Shown: positions 42,243 to 51,534, counted from the first letter of the stretch. The stretch: 64,000 bases of DNA from Bacillota bacterium (GCA_021769885.1 JAETSA010000003.1:1-64000); one strand, 5' to 3'. A program made the numbers and translations. Notes: generated by a model from the sequence alone, not told the origin.

Positions 42243-43896
42243 GATTGCACAGGCGGCAAATATGCTGCCGATTCAGGACGTCGCCGCAGGACTTTCTATA
42301 GATGCGGAGGATTTGGAGTTCTACGGAAAATACAAGGCGAAGCTGCCGCTGTCACTTTGTGAAAAATACAAAGACCGTGCGAACGGCAAACTGATTTTAG
42401 TGACCGCTATCAATCCCACCCCCGCAGGAGAGGGCAAAACAACCGTTACTGTAGGTTTAGGGGAAGCGATGCAGAAAATCGGCAAAAACGCCATCATCGC
42501 CCTGCGTGAACCGTCTATGGGTCCCGTATTCGGCGTGAAAGGCGGCGCGGCAGGCGGTGGCTACGCGCAGGTCGTACCGATGGAGGACATCAACCTGCAT
42601 TTCACAGGCGATATGCACGCGCTCACGGCGGCAAACAATCTGCTTTGCGCTGTACTCGACAATCATATGCAGCAAGGCAATGCGCTTTCCATTGACCCGC
42701 GCCGCATTCTCTTTAAGCGGTGTCTGGATATGAACGACCGCGCTCTGCGCAACGTTGTTGTCGGTCTTGGCGGCAAGGTCAACGGCGTACCGCGTGAAGA
42801 CGGCTTTATGATTACCGTGGCAAGTGAGGTTATGGCAATTTTGTGCCTTGCTTCGGATTTAGAGGATTTGAAAAAGCGGCTCGGCGACATTTTGGTGGCA
42901 TACACCTACGACGGCAAGCCTGTATTCGCCCGTGACCTTGACTGCGTCGGTGCGATGACGGCACTCCTTAAAGATGCCATCAAGCCGAATCTCGTGCAGA
43001 CCTTAGAAAACACGCCTGCGCTGATGCACGGCGGACCGTTTGCGAATATCGCGCACGGCTGCAACTCCGTAACCGCCACCAAATTGGGACTGAAGCTTGC
43101 GGACTACTGCATCACCGAGGCAGGCTTCGGCGCAGACCTCGGCGCGGAAAAGTTCTTAGACATTAAATGCCGTTTTGCAGGGTTGAAGCCCTCCTGCATT
43201 GTGTTGGTGGCAACCATCCGCGCGCTCAAATACAACGGCGGCGTGCCGAAGGCGGAGCTCGGCCAAGAAAATGTGGAAGCACTGAAAAAAGGCATTATCA
43301 ATCTGCAAACACACATTGAAAATATGCAGAAATACGGCGTACCCGCCGTGGTGGCAATCAACCGTTTCGGCACGGATACCGATGCAGAAATTGCAGTCAT
43401 CGAAGAATTTTGTAAAAATATGGGTGTAGAGGTCTCCCTCACCGAGGTATTCGCAAAAGGCGGCGAGGGCGGCAGAGATTTGGCGGAAAAGGTCTGCAAA
43501 ACCATCGAAGAAAAGCCCTCGAATTACCGTCCGCTGTATGACACCGACCTTTCTATTCCCGAAAAGCTCGAAACCATTGCCAAAGAGATTTACCGCGCAG
43601 ACGGCGTGACCTTTACCGCCGCCGCAAAGAAATCCCTTGCGGAAATTGAAGCACTCGGCAAAGACAAATTGCCCGTTTGCGTTGCGAAAACACAATATTC
43701 CCTTTCGGACAATCCCGCGCTGCTCGGCAAGCCCGAAGGCTTTACACTAACCGTGCGTGACGTGCGCCTTTCCGCAGGCGCGGGCTTCGTCGTCGCACTG
43801 ACGGGCGACATTATGACGATGCCGGGACTGCCGAAAGTCCCCGCCGCTTCTAAAATCGACGTGGACGCCGACGGCAATATTTCGGGATTGTTTTAA
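42226..43896 (+). CDS. fhs: Formate-tetrahydrofolate ligase
   Basis: The 556-residue protein is full length for FTHFS, with the ATP-binding [14 protein letters not shown] near residue 67. Other conserved blocks are [24 protein letters not shown], split as [10 protein letters not shown] and [12 protein letters not shown], and [11 protein letters not shown]. It forms 10-formyl-tetrahydrofolate from formate and ATP, feeding purine synthesis or the methyl branch of acetogenesis. No other folate-C1 or Wood-Ljungdahl genes are visible here. AGGAGG lies inside the end of the response regulator gene, eight bases before the ATG, and no separate promoter is seen. Confidence 0.97.
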   Translation: MLTDIEIAQAANMLPIQDVAAGLSIDAEDLEFYGKYKAKLPLSLCEKYKDRANGKLILVTAINPTPAGEGKTTVTVGLGEAMQKIGKNAIIALREPSMGPVFGVKGGAAGGGYAQVVPMEDINLHFTGDMHALTAANNLLCAVLDNHMQQGNALSIDPRRILFKRCLDMNDRALRNVVVGLGGKVNGVPREDGFMITVASEVMAILCLASDLEDLKKRLGDILVAYTYDGKPVFARDLDCVGAMTALLKDAIKPNLVQTLENTPALMHGGPFANIAHGCNSVTATKLGLKLADYCITEAGFGADLGAEKFLDIKCRFAGLKPSCIVLVATIRALKYNGGVPKAELGQENVEALKKGIINLQTHIENMQKYGVPAVVAINRFGTDTDAEIAVIEEFCKNMGVEVSLTEVFAKGGEGGRDLAEKVCKTIEEKPSNYRPLYDTDLSIPEKLETIAKEIYRADGVTFTAAAKKSLAEIEALGKDKLPVCVAKTQYSLSDNPALLGKPEGFTLTVRDVRLSAGAGFVVALTGDIMTMPGLPKVPAASKIDVDADGNISGLF

Positions 43897-43909
43897 TTCC
43901 CGATTTGAT

Positions 43910-44345
43910 ATGAAAAGCTGTCATTCTGAGCGGAGCGAAGAATCTCAATCAGAACGATGTAAATTGCACAATCGGTAGGGCGGGGGTGCGGGTCTCCAGT
44001 GGAGACCTCTGCATACGGAAGTATGCAGAAGCACCGACCGAGCCGGCAGGCGAGACCTTGCCCCCCGCCGCAGGCTTGTGCAAAATTCGACTTTATTCGG
44101 GTCGTCGAGACGCCGACCCCTACAGACGTAGGGAACGACCTCTGTGTCGTTCCACAAATTTTCAGCAAATTTCGGCGGGCGGGCACGGAGACCCGCCCCT
44201 ACGTGGTTGTGATTCGGCGAAATCGAGTGCTGTTGCGGGCGCTTCGTGAAGCGCCCCTACGGGGGTTGTGCACATCCGTTGGTTTGTGCAAAATCCGACC
44301 GTGCACGGGGCGCCGTGCCACCGCCCCCTACAGGTTGCAAAAAAA
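43910..44345. repeat. Cluster of dispersed repeats including second three-way-junction copy
   Basis: A CATTCTGAGCGGAGCGAAGAATC element (43919-43943) comes first, the common bacterial repeat that reads as HSERSEES. Next is the three-way-junction module at 43985-44055 with hairpins GGTCTCC-AGT-GGAGACC and TCTGCATAC-GGAA-GTATGCAGA. A hairpin GGAACGAC-CTCTGT-GTCGTTCC follows (44132-44153), then GGGCGCTTCGTGAAGCGCCC with CTACGGGG (about 44238-44265). All lie between fhs and the convergent MarR gene. Confidence 0.8.
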
Positions 44346-44389
44346 ACGCACCCAACCGCATAAAAATACGGTTGGGTGCGTTACTGTTT

Positions 44390-44824
44390 TTATTTCTGCA
44401 TCAGGCTATACAGCAAATCGCGCACGGTATCGGTACGTTCGGCGGATTGCGAGGCCAAGGACGCTTCAATCGCGGCAGAAACGGTTTTTGCGGTACTTTT
44501 AAAATATGTGTCCCCCTGCTCTGTCAGGCGTACAAACACATTTCGGCGGTCTTTTCCTGTGCGGATACGCTCAATCAATGAAAAATCCTCTAATTCCGTA
44601 ATGATTTTCGACATTTGCTGCTTCGTCATTTGCAATTCAGTCAGCAGAAAACTCATAGACAGCTTTTTTTCGTGTGAACGTTCCAACAAATACAGTATAT
44701 GAAATCCGTGTGAATGAATTTTCGGACCCTGCTCTGCTTTCGGATGCCGCTGACAGGCACTGTAAAAACGAAAAATCAACTCTGTCAGCATATCTGCGAC
44801 TTCTTTTTGCACGGACTGCCCCAT
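44390..44824 (-). CDS. MarR family transcriptional regulator
   Basis: The 144-residue protein has a helical dimerisation start and the winged HTH typical of MarR (LSMSFLLTELQMTKQQMSKIITELE, given here in parts: FLLTELQMTKQQMSK near 65-80, with wing SLIERIRTGKDRRNVFVRLT near 93-112). It probably represses genes in response to a small molecule. It is divergent from citrate synthase with 193 bases between, so that gene or its own may be the target. TAAAGGAG precedes ATG 44824. Confidence 0.92.
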   Translation of the reverse strand: MGQSVQKEVADMLTELIFRFYSACQRHPKAEQGPKIHSHGFHILYLLERSHEKKLSMSFLLTELQMTKQQMSKIITELEDFSLIERIRTGKDRRNVFVRLTEQGDTYFKSTAKTVSAAIEASLASQSAERTDTVRDLLYSLMQK

Positions 44825-44935
44825 ACTTTATCTGCTCCTTTAAAAAGAATGCGCCTTTCTTCCATCACTATACATTTTTCTGCGTAATTTGTCAACAAAA
44901 ATATGATAGTTAATATATTGTTTACATTTTTTCGG

Positions 44936-44964
44936 TTGACAGCGTCATTTTTTCTCGGTATAGT
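44936..44964 (+). promoter_or_regulatory. Promoter of the citrate synthase gene
   Basis: TTGACA (44936-44941) and TATAGT (44959-44964) are 17 bases apart. The AT-rich stretch just upstream (44900-44930, with TAGTTAATATATTG) is a possible MarR operator, unproven. Confidence 0.8.
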
Positions 44965-45017
44965 TTAAGATAGCATACAATACAGCATCGTTTCCATATA
45001 AAAAAAGAGGTGGTATT

Positions 45018-46382
45018 ATGAAAAAACATAAAGCAGACATTCTGGAATATACCGACCGTATGAGCAAAGAAAACATCGCCGCCAGCCGCATTGACCCGGA
45101 GCTGTATGAGCATTACTCCGTCAAGCGCGGACTGCGCGATAAAAACGGCACAGGCGTGCTCGCGGGACTTACAACCATTTCCAATATCAAATCCTATGCC
45201 GAAACACCCGAAGGGCGCGTACCCTGTGCGGGCGAGCTTCGGTATCGGGGCATCAATGTAACCGAGCTTGTGCGCGGGTGCATCGGCGAAAAGCGGTTCG
45301 GATTTGAAGAAGCTTCGTATCTTTTGCTGTTCGGGCGGCTGCCGAATGCAGAGGAACTGAAAGAATACTGCGATATTATGGCGGCACTGCGTTCGCTTCC
45401 TACGAATTTTGTGCGCGACGTCGTGATGAAAGCCCCCAGTAAGGATATTATGAACTCCCTGACTCGCAGTGTGCTGACGCTTTCCGCATATGACAGCGAC
45501 CCGATGAATATGTCGCAGGAAAACGTACTGCGCCAATGCCTGTCCTTAATCAGCCGTTTCCCGATGCTGGCGGTCTACGGCTATCAGGCATATAACCATT
45601 ACGAATGCAATGACAGTCTGTATATCCACCGCCCCGACCCCAAGCTTTCGGCGGCGGAAAACATTCTGCGTCTGCTGCGTCCCGACAAAAAATACAGTGC
45701 ACTCGAGGCACAGGTGCTCGACATTGCGCTGATTTTACATATGGAGCACGGCGGCGGCAACAACTCGTCGTTCACGACGCACGTGGTCACCTCCTCAGGC
45801 TCCGACACCTTCTCCGTAATGGCGGCGGCACTCTGTTCCTTAAAAGGACCGAAGCACGGCGGCGCGAACATTAAAGTCGTAGAAATGATTAACGACCTGA
45901 AAAAGCACGTGCGTGACACGAGTGATGAGGATGCGGTACGCAATTATCTCGAAAAGCTTCTGAATCGCGAAGCCTTTGATCAAAAGGGCTTGATTTACGG
46001 TATGGGTCACGCAGTCTATTCCATTTCCGACCCGCGTGCCGAGGTATTCAAGGGCTTTGTGGAAAAGCTCGCCTTGGAGAAAAACCGCAAAGCGGACTTT
46101 GATCTGTATAGTATGATTGACCGTCTTGCACCGCAGGTCATTGCCGAACGCCGCAGAATTTACAAAGGCGTCAGCCCGAATGTCGATTTCTACAGCGGCT
46201 TTGTATACAGTATGCTGGATATACCACCCGAGCTGTATACGCCGATTTTCGCAATGGCACGCATTGTCGGCTGGAGCGCACATATGATGGAGGAACGCAC
46301 CAATGCGGATAAAATTATCCGTCCTGCCTATAAGAGCGTATCCGACATTGTCCCCTATGTGCCGCTGGGGGAACGGAAATAA
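45018..46382 (+). CDS. gltA: Citrate synthase
   Basis: The 454-residue protein carries the citrate synthase signature GMGHAVYSISDPRAEVF near residue 330 and the catalytic MEHGGGNNSSF near 243. Conserved ELRYRGINV is near 75. It condenses oxaloacetate and acetyl-CoA to citrate. The N-terminal extension of about 50 residues before GVLAGLTTI is typical of the Clostridia-type enzyme. No aconitase or isocitrate dehydrogenase gene is linked here. GAGGTGG precedes the ATG. The gene appears monocistronic; downstream lies a decayed HEPN gene. Confidence 0.96.
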   Translation: MKKHKADILEYTDRMSKENIAASRIDPELYEHYSVKRGLRDKNGTGVLAGLTTISNIKSYAETPEGRVPCAGELRYRGINVTELVRGCIGEKRFGFEEASYLLLFGRLPNAEELKEYCDIMAALRSLPTNFVRDVVMKAPSKDIMNSLTRSVLTLSAYDSDPMNMSQENVLRQCLSLISRFPMLAVYGYQAYNHYECNDSLYIHRPDPKLSAAENILRLLRPDKKYSALEAQVLDIALILHMEHGGGNNSSFTTHVVTSSGSDTFSVMAAALCSLKGPKHGGANIKVVEMINDLKKHVRDTSDEDAVRNYLEKLLNREAFDQKGLIYGMGHAVYSISDPRAEVFKGFVEKLALEKNRKADFDLYSMIDRLAPQVIAERRRIYKGVSPNVDFYSGFVYSMLDIPPELYTPIFAMARIVGWSAHMMEERTNADKIIRPAYKSVSDIVPYVPLGERK

Positions 46383-46520
46383 CCCCTCCTCGTTTTCTCT
46401 GCTTTTGAAATACGGCACAGGCTCGTACACGATTACGACGGCATAAATTGGTCGATTATTGTTGCAGTCATTTTTGACGAAATGGACGATTTTGTGAAAG
46501 CTGTCAAAGCCATTCTGTAA
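46383..46520 (+). pseudogene. C-terminal remnant of a HepT-like HEPN toxin gene
   Basis: In the frame that continues after the gltA stop, about 46404-46520 encodes FEIRHRLVHDYDGINWSIIV followed by AVIFDEMDDFVKAVKAIL and a stop. This matches the end of HepT/DUF86 HEPN ribonucleases, including the RxxLVHDY (R-x4-6-H) catalytic motif. There is no start codon, no ribosome binding site and no partner MntA nucleotidyltransferase gene, so only the tail of a toxin-antitoxin pair survives. Confidence 0.8.
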
Positions 46521-46602
46521 GTAAGCTTTCGGTTGGAAAATCAATAACGGCTTTGCTCTGACGGGATTCTTTTCTGTACGCAGAAGGACAAAATTGCAAA
46601 AC

Positions 46603-46659
46603 CCCACATACAAAAACGCTCTGTTTTGCAGAACGCTTTTTGTATGTGGGTTATTTTTT
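46603..46659 (+). terminator. Long terminator hairpin before the FAD-Rieske gene
   Basis: CCCACATACAAAAA (46603-46616) pairs with TTTTTGTATGTGGG (46637-46650), followed by TTATTTTTT. It would end the gltA transcript, and its presence rules out the longer reading frame from 46594 for the next gene. Confidence 0.85.
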
Positions 46660-46686
46660 GGATTCTCGGGCAAACTACAAGCGGTG

Positions 46687-47991
46687 ATGTATATGCAATC
46701 TATTTGGTCGGCAAATACAGAATTGCCGCGATTTCCCACGCTTTCCGAGGACAAAAAGACCGATGTTCTTATTATCGGAGGCGGTATTGCAGGGCTTTTA
46801 TGCGCATATCGGCTGAAAACGCACGGCGTAAACTGTATTTTGCTTGAAGCGGATCGAATCTGCCGCGGTGTGACGCAAAACACGACGGCAAAACTTACCG
46901 TACAGCACGGATTTTTGTACGATAAACTGATGAAACGCTTTGGAAAAGAAAAAGCGCAAATGTACTTACGCGCAAATGAACGGGCACTGCAAAATTATCG
47001 TGCACTTGCCGAAAAGTTTCCGTGCGATTTTGAAAATCAGGAGAACGTTGTATACACCGTAGACGATTCTGCGGCGGCGGAACGCGAACTGCGTGCACTG
47101 GAAGCATTGGGCGTTCAGGCGGCTTTTGAAAAAGAGCTTCCTGTTCCGCTCCGAATTGCGGGTGCGGTGCGTATACAAAATCAGGCACAGTTTCATCCGC
47201 TGAAGTTTCTGTCGCAAATCGCAAAAGAACTGCCGATTTACGAGCAGACCAAAGTGTTTGAAATTCGCGGAAACTGCGCCTATACTGCGCACGGCACAGT
47301 GACGGCAGAGCAATTTATCATTACCACACATTTTCCGATTTTAAATAAGTACGGTGCCTATTTTTTGAAGCTGTATCAAGAGCGTTCCTATGTCTTGGCA
47401 CTCGAAAACGGGCCGCAAATCCATGGTATGTATGTGGACGAAGCACAAAAGGGAATGTCCTTTCGCAACGCAGGGGATTTTTTGCTTGTGGGCGGCGGTG
47501 ACCACCGCACAGGTGCGCAGGGCGGAAATTTTACGGCACTGCGGCAATTCGCAAAAATGCATTATCCTGCGTGCGCCGAGCGTTACGCATGGGCAACACA
47601 GGACTGTATGAGCTTGGACGGCGTGCCGTATATCGGGCGGTATGCAAAAGCGCTCTCCAATGTGTATGTGGCAACAGGCTTCAGCAAATGGGGTATGACC
47701 TCGGCTATGGCGGCATCCGAAATTTTGTGTGATGCAGTGTTGGGAAAAGAAAACGATTGCGCACCCGTTTTTTCGCCGTCGCGCAGTATTTTTTCCGTAC
47801 AGCTTCTCAAAAACGGCGGTACATTTTTAACGAGCCTGCTGACACCGACGAAAAAACGCTGTCCGCATATGGGCTGTGCTTTAAAGTGGAATGCGGCGGA
47901 GCACACATGGGACTGCCCCTGCCACGGCTCCAGATTTCAAGAGGACGGGAAACTGATTGAAAATCCCGCAACGGATGATTTGAAGCCGTGA
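46687..47991 (+). CDS. FAD-dependent oxidoreductase with C-terminal Rieske domain
   Basis: The protein, 434 residues from ATG 46687 (46693 is also possible), has a DAO-type FAD-binding motif (DVLIIGGGIAGLLCAYRLK near residue 26). It ends in a Rieske [2Fe-2S] site, CPHMGCALKWN ... CPCHGSRF, with the Cys-x-His and Cys-x2-His ligands. The segment CMSLDGVPYIGRY and the ATGFSKWGMT loop fit D-amino-acid-oxidase-like folds. This two-domain layout is widespread in Firmicutes, but the substrate is unknown. The start follows a weak GCGGTG site. The gene lies alone between a terminator and a convergent gene. Confidence 0.9.
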   Translation: MYMQSIWSANTELPRFPTLSEDKKTDVLIIGGGIAGLLCAYRLKTHGVNCILLEADRICRGVTQNTTAKLTVQHGFLYDKLMKRFGKEKAQMYLRANERALQNYRALAEKFPCDFENQENVVYTVDDSAAAERELRALEALGVQAAFEKELPVPLRIAGAVRIQNQAQFHPLKFLSQIAKELPIYEQTKVFEIRGNCAYTAHGTVTAEQFIITTHFPILNKYGAYFLKLYQERSYVLALENGPQIHGMYVDEAQKGMSFRNAGDFLLVGGGDHRTGAQGGNFTALRQFAKMHYPACAERYAWATQDCMSLDGVPYIGRYAKALSNVYVATGFSKWGMTSAMAASEILCDAVLGKENDCAPVFSPSRSIFSVQLLKNGGTFLTSLLTPTKKRCPHMGCALKWNAAEHTWDCPCHGSRFQEDGKLIENPATDDLKP

Positions 47992-48000
47992 AAGGTGAAG

Positions 48001-48035
48001 GCGGGCGAACGCAGTTCACCCCTACGGGAATTGGA
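48001..48035. repeat. Single dispersed repeat module
   Basis: GCGGGCGAACGCAGTTCACC followed by CCTACGGGAATTGG belongs to the CCCCTACGGG repeat family. Confidence 0.65.
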
Positions 48036-48070
48036 AAAATCCTGTGCTTCTGAGCCAAAGACAAAAATTG

Positions 48071-48107
48071 GGGCTGTAAAAAACTTACGTTTTTTACAGC
48101 CCGTTTT
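48071..48107. terminator. Bidirectional terminator between convergent genes
   Basis: GGGCTGTAAAAAAC pairs with GTTTTTTACAGCCC around TTAC, followed by GTTTTGCC. Confidence 0.85.
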
Positions 48108-48119
48108 GCCGTTTCCGGT

Positions 48120-49253
48120 TTAATAAATCATCTCATTTAATGCATTCATATATTTCGAGTTGGACGGTGCCATCATATAATTCAGGAAAATGACATTTTG
48201 AATGCCGTTGTCGCGCAAAAACTGCGGCAGGTTCATTCCCTTTACGCCTTCCTGACGCGGGTCGAGCACATAGACCTCACTGTAATTCTCTAAGAGGAAC
48301 GGCGCAAACGCATTACCGTAAGACTCTTTAATCAGCAAAATTTTCTGCCCGTTCCCAACGTTGGTCGTCATTTTAATGAGCGGCTTGTCGCCCTGAATAA
48401 ACGCCATATATTTGCTGGCAGGGTCGTTGATGTTGGTGGAAATGATGCGCAGATTTTTGCCGTCATCCATCGCGGGTGTAGAGAAGAACTGCCCGCTTGC
48501 CTCTACCGTCGGGTAGAACACTTCCACTGTATCGGGATTGTTTTTTAACGCCTCGCTTTGCGTGTAGCGGTACATACTGCCGACAAAGCCGTCCAACTGC
48601 CCTGCTTCGTGGTCGGACAGCGGCTTGCAGGTAAGCCCTGCCGAAGCACAGAACGCCTCATAGGCGCGGTATGCGCCGCGTGCCGTCCAATGGTGATCGG
48701 TGCGGAAATAGAGATATTCATCCGTATGTCTCGACAGGCGGTCATATGCATCCACCTTGACAATATTGTCGTTCATTGCGCCATAGGCAATTTCGATACC
48801 GCGCTTTTGCGAATGCGAACCCGTGCGGTACTCTTCAGGACCGTAGTATTCCATTCGCGTAGGCGCAAGCAGAGCGAACACCTTGACTTCGGGCACTGCC
48901 GCCGCGAGCGCGTTGACTGTGCCGCCGTAATCCAAGAGCTTTTGCTTTGCAATCGAATACATTTCCATTGCGGCGTCGCCTGTAACGACAATATAATTCG
49001 AGGTCACCGTATATGCCCCGACCTCGGGCGGCGCGGTGGTGGGTTCTATCGTTGTGTTGTTTATAGCCTCTATGCTGTTTTCATTTGTCTCTGACGGGTT
49101 TTGTGTTTGCGCTTCGGTCTGCGGTGCAGTGGAATCCGCTTCGCCGACCGCCGTTTTATAGGCAGGTGCAAACACCACAGCCACAATCAGCACGACTGCC
49201 GCCGCAATCAATTCCACCGTGCCGATGATTTTCTTTTGCTTTGTCATTTCCAT
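48120..49253 (-). CDS. DHHW family exported protein (SGNH/AlgJ-like)
   Basis: The 377-residue protein has an N-terminal membrane anchor (about 9-28) followed by a Thr/Glu/Asn-rich linker (about 38-75). The extracytoplasmic domain contains FRTDHHWTARGAYRAYEAF near residue 182, the signature of the DHHW family. Later IKESYGNAFAPFLLENY fits the SGNH/AlgJ-type hydrolase fold. Relatives are encoded beside MBOAT O-acyltransferases and modify polysaccharides, but no MBOAT gene is here. Its start is five bases downstream of the phosphoesterase gene, so both are probably co-transcribed. Confidence 0.87.
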   Translation of the reverse strand: MEMTKQKKIIGTVELIAAAVVLIVAVVFAPAYKTAVGEADSTAPQTEAQTQNPSETNENSIEAINNTTIEPTTAPPEVGAYTVTSNYIVVTGDAAMEMYSIAKQKLLDYGGTVNALAAAVPEVKVFALLAPTRMEYYGPEEYRTGSHSQKRGIEIAYGAMNDNIVKVDAYDRLSRHTDEYLYFRTDHHWTARGAYRAYEAFCASAGLTCKPLSDHEAGQLDGFVGSMYRYTQSEALKNNPDTVEVFYPTVEASGQFFSTPAMDDGKNLRIISTNINDPASKYMAFIQGDKPLIKMTTNVGNGQKILLIKESYGNAFAPFLLENYSEVYVLDPRQEGVKGMNLPQFLRDNGIQNVIFLNYMMAPSNSKYMNALNEMIY

Positions 49254-49258
49254 AGTGC

Positions 49259-49948
49259 TTAGACCTTTTCGCCTGTTTCTGCGTTGATAATATTTTTAAA
49301 CACCGCAATGTGTGTGCTCGAAATGTATTTGTCCATATGCATACTGCCGAAATACCATTTGCCGAACGTGCACGAATCCGACAGCTCCTCAAAATAGGCG
49401 TTTAAGGCAGTCACACGCAGGGAATCATAATCCTTGAGCTGTAAAAAGCCCTTAATGCGCAGCGGCGGTTCGTGCGTGACAACCACATCCACGTGGTAAT
49501 CCTCTTTTTCGAGCGCGTGTGCGCCTTCCAAAAGCTCCTCGCGCGTCGGAATCTCCTCGCGCGACCACGTATCGCCCTCGGCGCGAATGTCGATGTCGGG
49601 GCTTTCTCCCCCGCCCATGGTGAATACCGACACGCCGTCGATGTGGAACACCTGCCCGCGCAAAAGATGATACAGATTGCCGTAGATTCGGTGCACCTTG
49701 CCGCCGTTCCATTCACTTATTTCATAGTTGTTCAGAAGTGAAAAATTCTCGTGCGTGCCGTCAATAAAGCAGATATTGTATTTTCGTTTGCCGAGCTGTT
49801 TGATGATTTTTTGCTCTTTTTTACTGTCGTCCCACAAAAATCCGAAATCGCCGCAGACAATTAAGGTGTCGCCCGCCTTCAGCATTTTGAGCCTGGAGGC
49901 AGAAAGTCGGTCTGCTTCGCCGTGGGTGTCGCCCGTCACATAAATCAA
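49259..49948 (-). CDS. Metallophosphoesterase
   Basis: The 229-residue protein contains the calcineurin-like motifs GDTHGE near residue 6, GDFGFLW near 33 and DGTHENF near 63, where GTHE replaces the common GNHE. It also has a histidine segment VVTHEPP. It probably hydrolyses a phosphoester in the cytoplasm; the substrate is unknown. The start is TTG 49948 with AAGGAAG about nine bases upstream. It shares a short divergent promoter region with the carboxypeptidase gene and runs into the DHHW gene. Confidence 0.87.
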   Translation of the reverse strand: MIYVTGDTHGEADRLSASRLKMLKAGDTLIVCGDFGFLWDDSKKEQKIIKQLGKRKYNICFIDGTHENFSLLNNYEISEWNGGKVHRIYGNLYHLLRGQVFHIDGVSVFTMGGGESPDIDIRAEGDTWSREEIPTREELLEGAHALEKEDYHVDVVVTHEPPLRIKGFLQLKDYDSLRVTALNAYFEELSDSCTFGKWYFGSMHMDKYISSTHIAVFKNIINAETGEKV

Positions 49949-49971
49949 ATCTTACACTTCCTTAGAAATTA

Positions 49972-50000
49972 TTGCCAAACAGGAAAAAATTTGTTATACT
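49972..50000 (+). promoter_or_regulatory. Promoter of the D-Ala-D-Ala carboxypeptidase gene
   Basis: TTGCCA (49972-49977) and TATACT (49995-50000) are 17 bases apart. This shows that an apparent in-frame TTG at 49972 is promoter, not start codon. Confidence 0.75.
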
Positions 50001-50064
50001 GATTACATATCTTAGTCTATTTATTTTACACGTTTTGCGTCTTCTTTTCAAGGGGGATTTCGCG

Positions 50065-51417
50065 TTGAAAAGATTTATTTCCTGTTTTTTAACCTTAGTT
50101 TTTCTTCTTTTGCCGCTGTGCACAGTGAAAGGCTCTGCAGCATTTAACTCCTCACTCGAAACAAAGGCGGATATTGTTTTGCTTTTGAGCCTGGACAACG
50201 GCGCAGTGATTTTCGATAAAAATGCGGACAAGCGTGCCGCACCCGCATCACTTACAAAAATTATCACCGCGGTTCTGACGATTGAAAACTGCGAGAATCT
50301 CGACGAGGTCATTACCATTAAGCAGTCATCCATCAATGCCATCAGCGGTACAAACAGCTCTACGGCAGGGCTTTTGCCGGGCGAAGAAATATCCATTCGC
50401 AATCTGCTGTACTGTATGATGGTGAAAAGTGCCAATGAGGCGGCGGTCGTGCTTGCCGATTACATCGGCGGGGGCAGTGTTGCAAATTTTGTAAAAATGA
50501 TGAACGATTATGTTATGGATATCGGCTGTCAGAATACGCATTTTATGAATCCCCACGGGTTGGATAGCGAGGGACACTACACCACCGCCAACGACCTTGC
50601 CATCATCACAAAGCATGCGCTGACTCTGCCGCTGTTTTCGGAGATTGTGAACACGGTCAATTTCAAACTGCCCGCATCCAACAAAAGCGGCGAGCGCAAT
50701 CTGCTTTCGACCAACTGGATGATTAATCCGAATTTCAAAACCTATTATTTGAAATATGCGGAAGGCATTAAAACGGGTACGACCAAAAATGCGGGGCACT
50801 GCATTGTTTCTAAGGCAAGCAAGGACGGCTACAACTACCTCGCGATTGTCATGGGCGCGCCCGAAGAGGATGTCAACGGCGACGGCAACCCTGACAACTG
50901 CGCATTTTTAGAATGCAAAAAGATTTTTCAGTGGGCATTTCAAAATATCCGCCTGACGAAGGTCGCAAGTCCCACACAGATTGCCACGGTGGTCGATGTC
51001 AATCTCTCTTGGAATGTGGATCACGTGCGTCTGGTACCCGAAACCGAGGTCACCGCGCTTGTGCCCGTGGGCAATGATGAATCGAGCGTACTTTTGGAAG
51101 TGATTCCCGAAGAAACGCCGCAAACCGTCAATGCGCCAATCAAAAAAGGCGATGTGCTCGGCAAAGCGCGCATTTTGTATGCGGAGGATGAAATTGCCAC
51201 TGTGAATTTGGTTGCCGCCGAGGATGTGCATATGAGTATGATTTTGTATATCCTGAACGGCGTGAAGAATCTGTTTAAATCAACAATTTTCCAGATTGTA
51301 TTTATTCTGATTCTTTTGGTGCTTGCGGTGTATATCGGGTTGATTATACGGCATAGCCGTATGAAAAAGCGTCGAAGAGCCCCGAAAACCGTGAAGAATT
51401 TCAGAAATATTAAATAA
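50065..51417 (+). CDS. D-alanyl-D-alanine carboxypeptidase (penicillin-binding protein 5/6 type)
   Basis: The 450-residue protein starts at TTG 50065, eight bases behind AGGGGG. It begins with a signal peptide (LKRFISCFLTLVFLLLPL). The three active-site motifs of the S11 peptidase family are present: SLTK near residue 62, SAN near 125 and KTGTT near 236. A PBP5-like C-terminal beta domain follows, then a membrane segment (about 414-434; FQIVFILILLVLAVYIGLII) and a basic cytoplasmic tail. It trims the terminal D-alanine of cell-wall stem peptides at the outer membrane face. It appears monocistronic and ends in a terminator. Confidence 0.94.
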   Translation: MKRFISCFLTLVFLLLPLCTVKGSAAFNSSLETKADIVLLLSLDNGAVIFDKNADKRAAPASLTKIITAVLTIENCENLDEVITIKQSSINAISGTNSSTAGLLPGEEISIRNLLYCMMVKSANEAAVVLADYIGGGSVANFVKMMNDYVMDIGCQNTHFMNPHGLDSEGHYTTANDLAIITKHALTLPLFSEIVNTVNFKLPASNKSGERNLLSTNWMINPNFKTYYLKYAEGIKTGTTKNAGHCIVSKASKDGYNYLAIVMGAPEEDVNGDGNPDNCAFLECKKIFQWAFQNIRLTKVASPTQIATVVDVNLSWNVDHVRLVPETEVTALVPVGNDESSVLLEVIPEETPQTVNAPIKKGDVLGKARILYAEDEIATVNLVAAEDVHMSMILYILNGVKNLFKSTIFQIVFILILLVLAVYIGLIIRHSRMKKRRRAPKTVKNFRNIK

Positions 51418-51420
51418 TGC

Positions 51421-51467
51421 AACCCGTTATTCGGAAATGCATATTCCGAATAGCGGGTTTCCTTTTA
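51421..51467 (+). terminator. Terminator of the carboxypeptidase gene
   Basis: AACCCGTTATTCGGAA pairs with TTCCGAATAGCGGGTT around a short loop, followed by TCCTTTT. Confidence 0.8.
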
Positions 51468-51534
51468 TCGTATTTTATTCATCGGATGTTGAAAGCGAAG
51501 AAACGCATCCGGCACAAAGTAAATTAGGTGCACG

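Noticed and set aside
46594-46686. N-terminal extension of the FAD-Rieske protein that looks like a signal peptide
   Set aside because: These bases form the right half of a terminator hairpin with a T run, and the extension is hydrophobic only by chance.
45840-46883. 347-codon frame opposite citrate synthase
   Set aside because: It is antisense to a certain gene, has no start signal and includes the terminator hairpin. The plus-strand frame in the gap gives the HEPN remnant instead.
49972-50064. N-terminal extension of the D-Ala-D-Ala carboxypeptidase
   Set aside because: It starts on the promoter's -35 element; TTG 50065 follows a strong ribosome binding site and opens a normal signal peptide.
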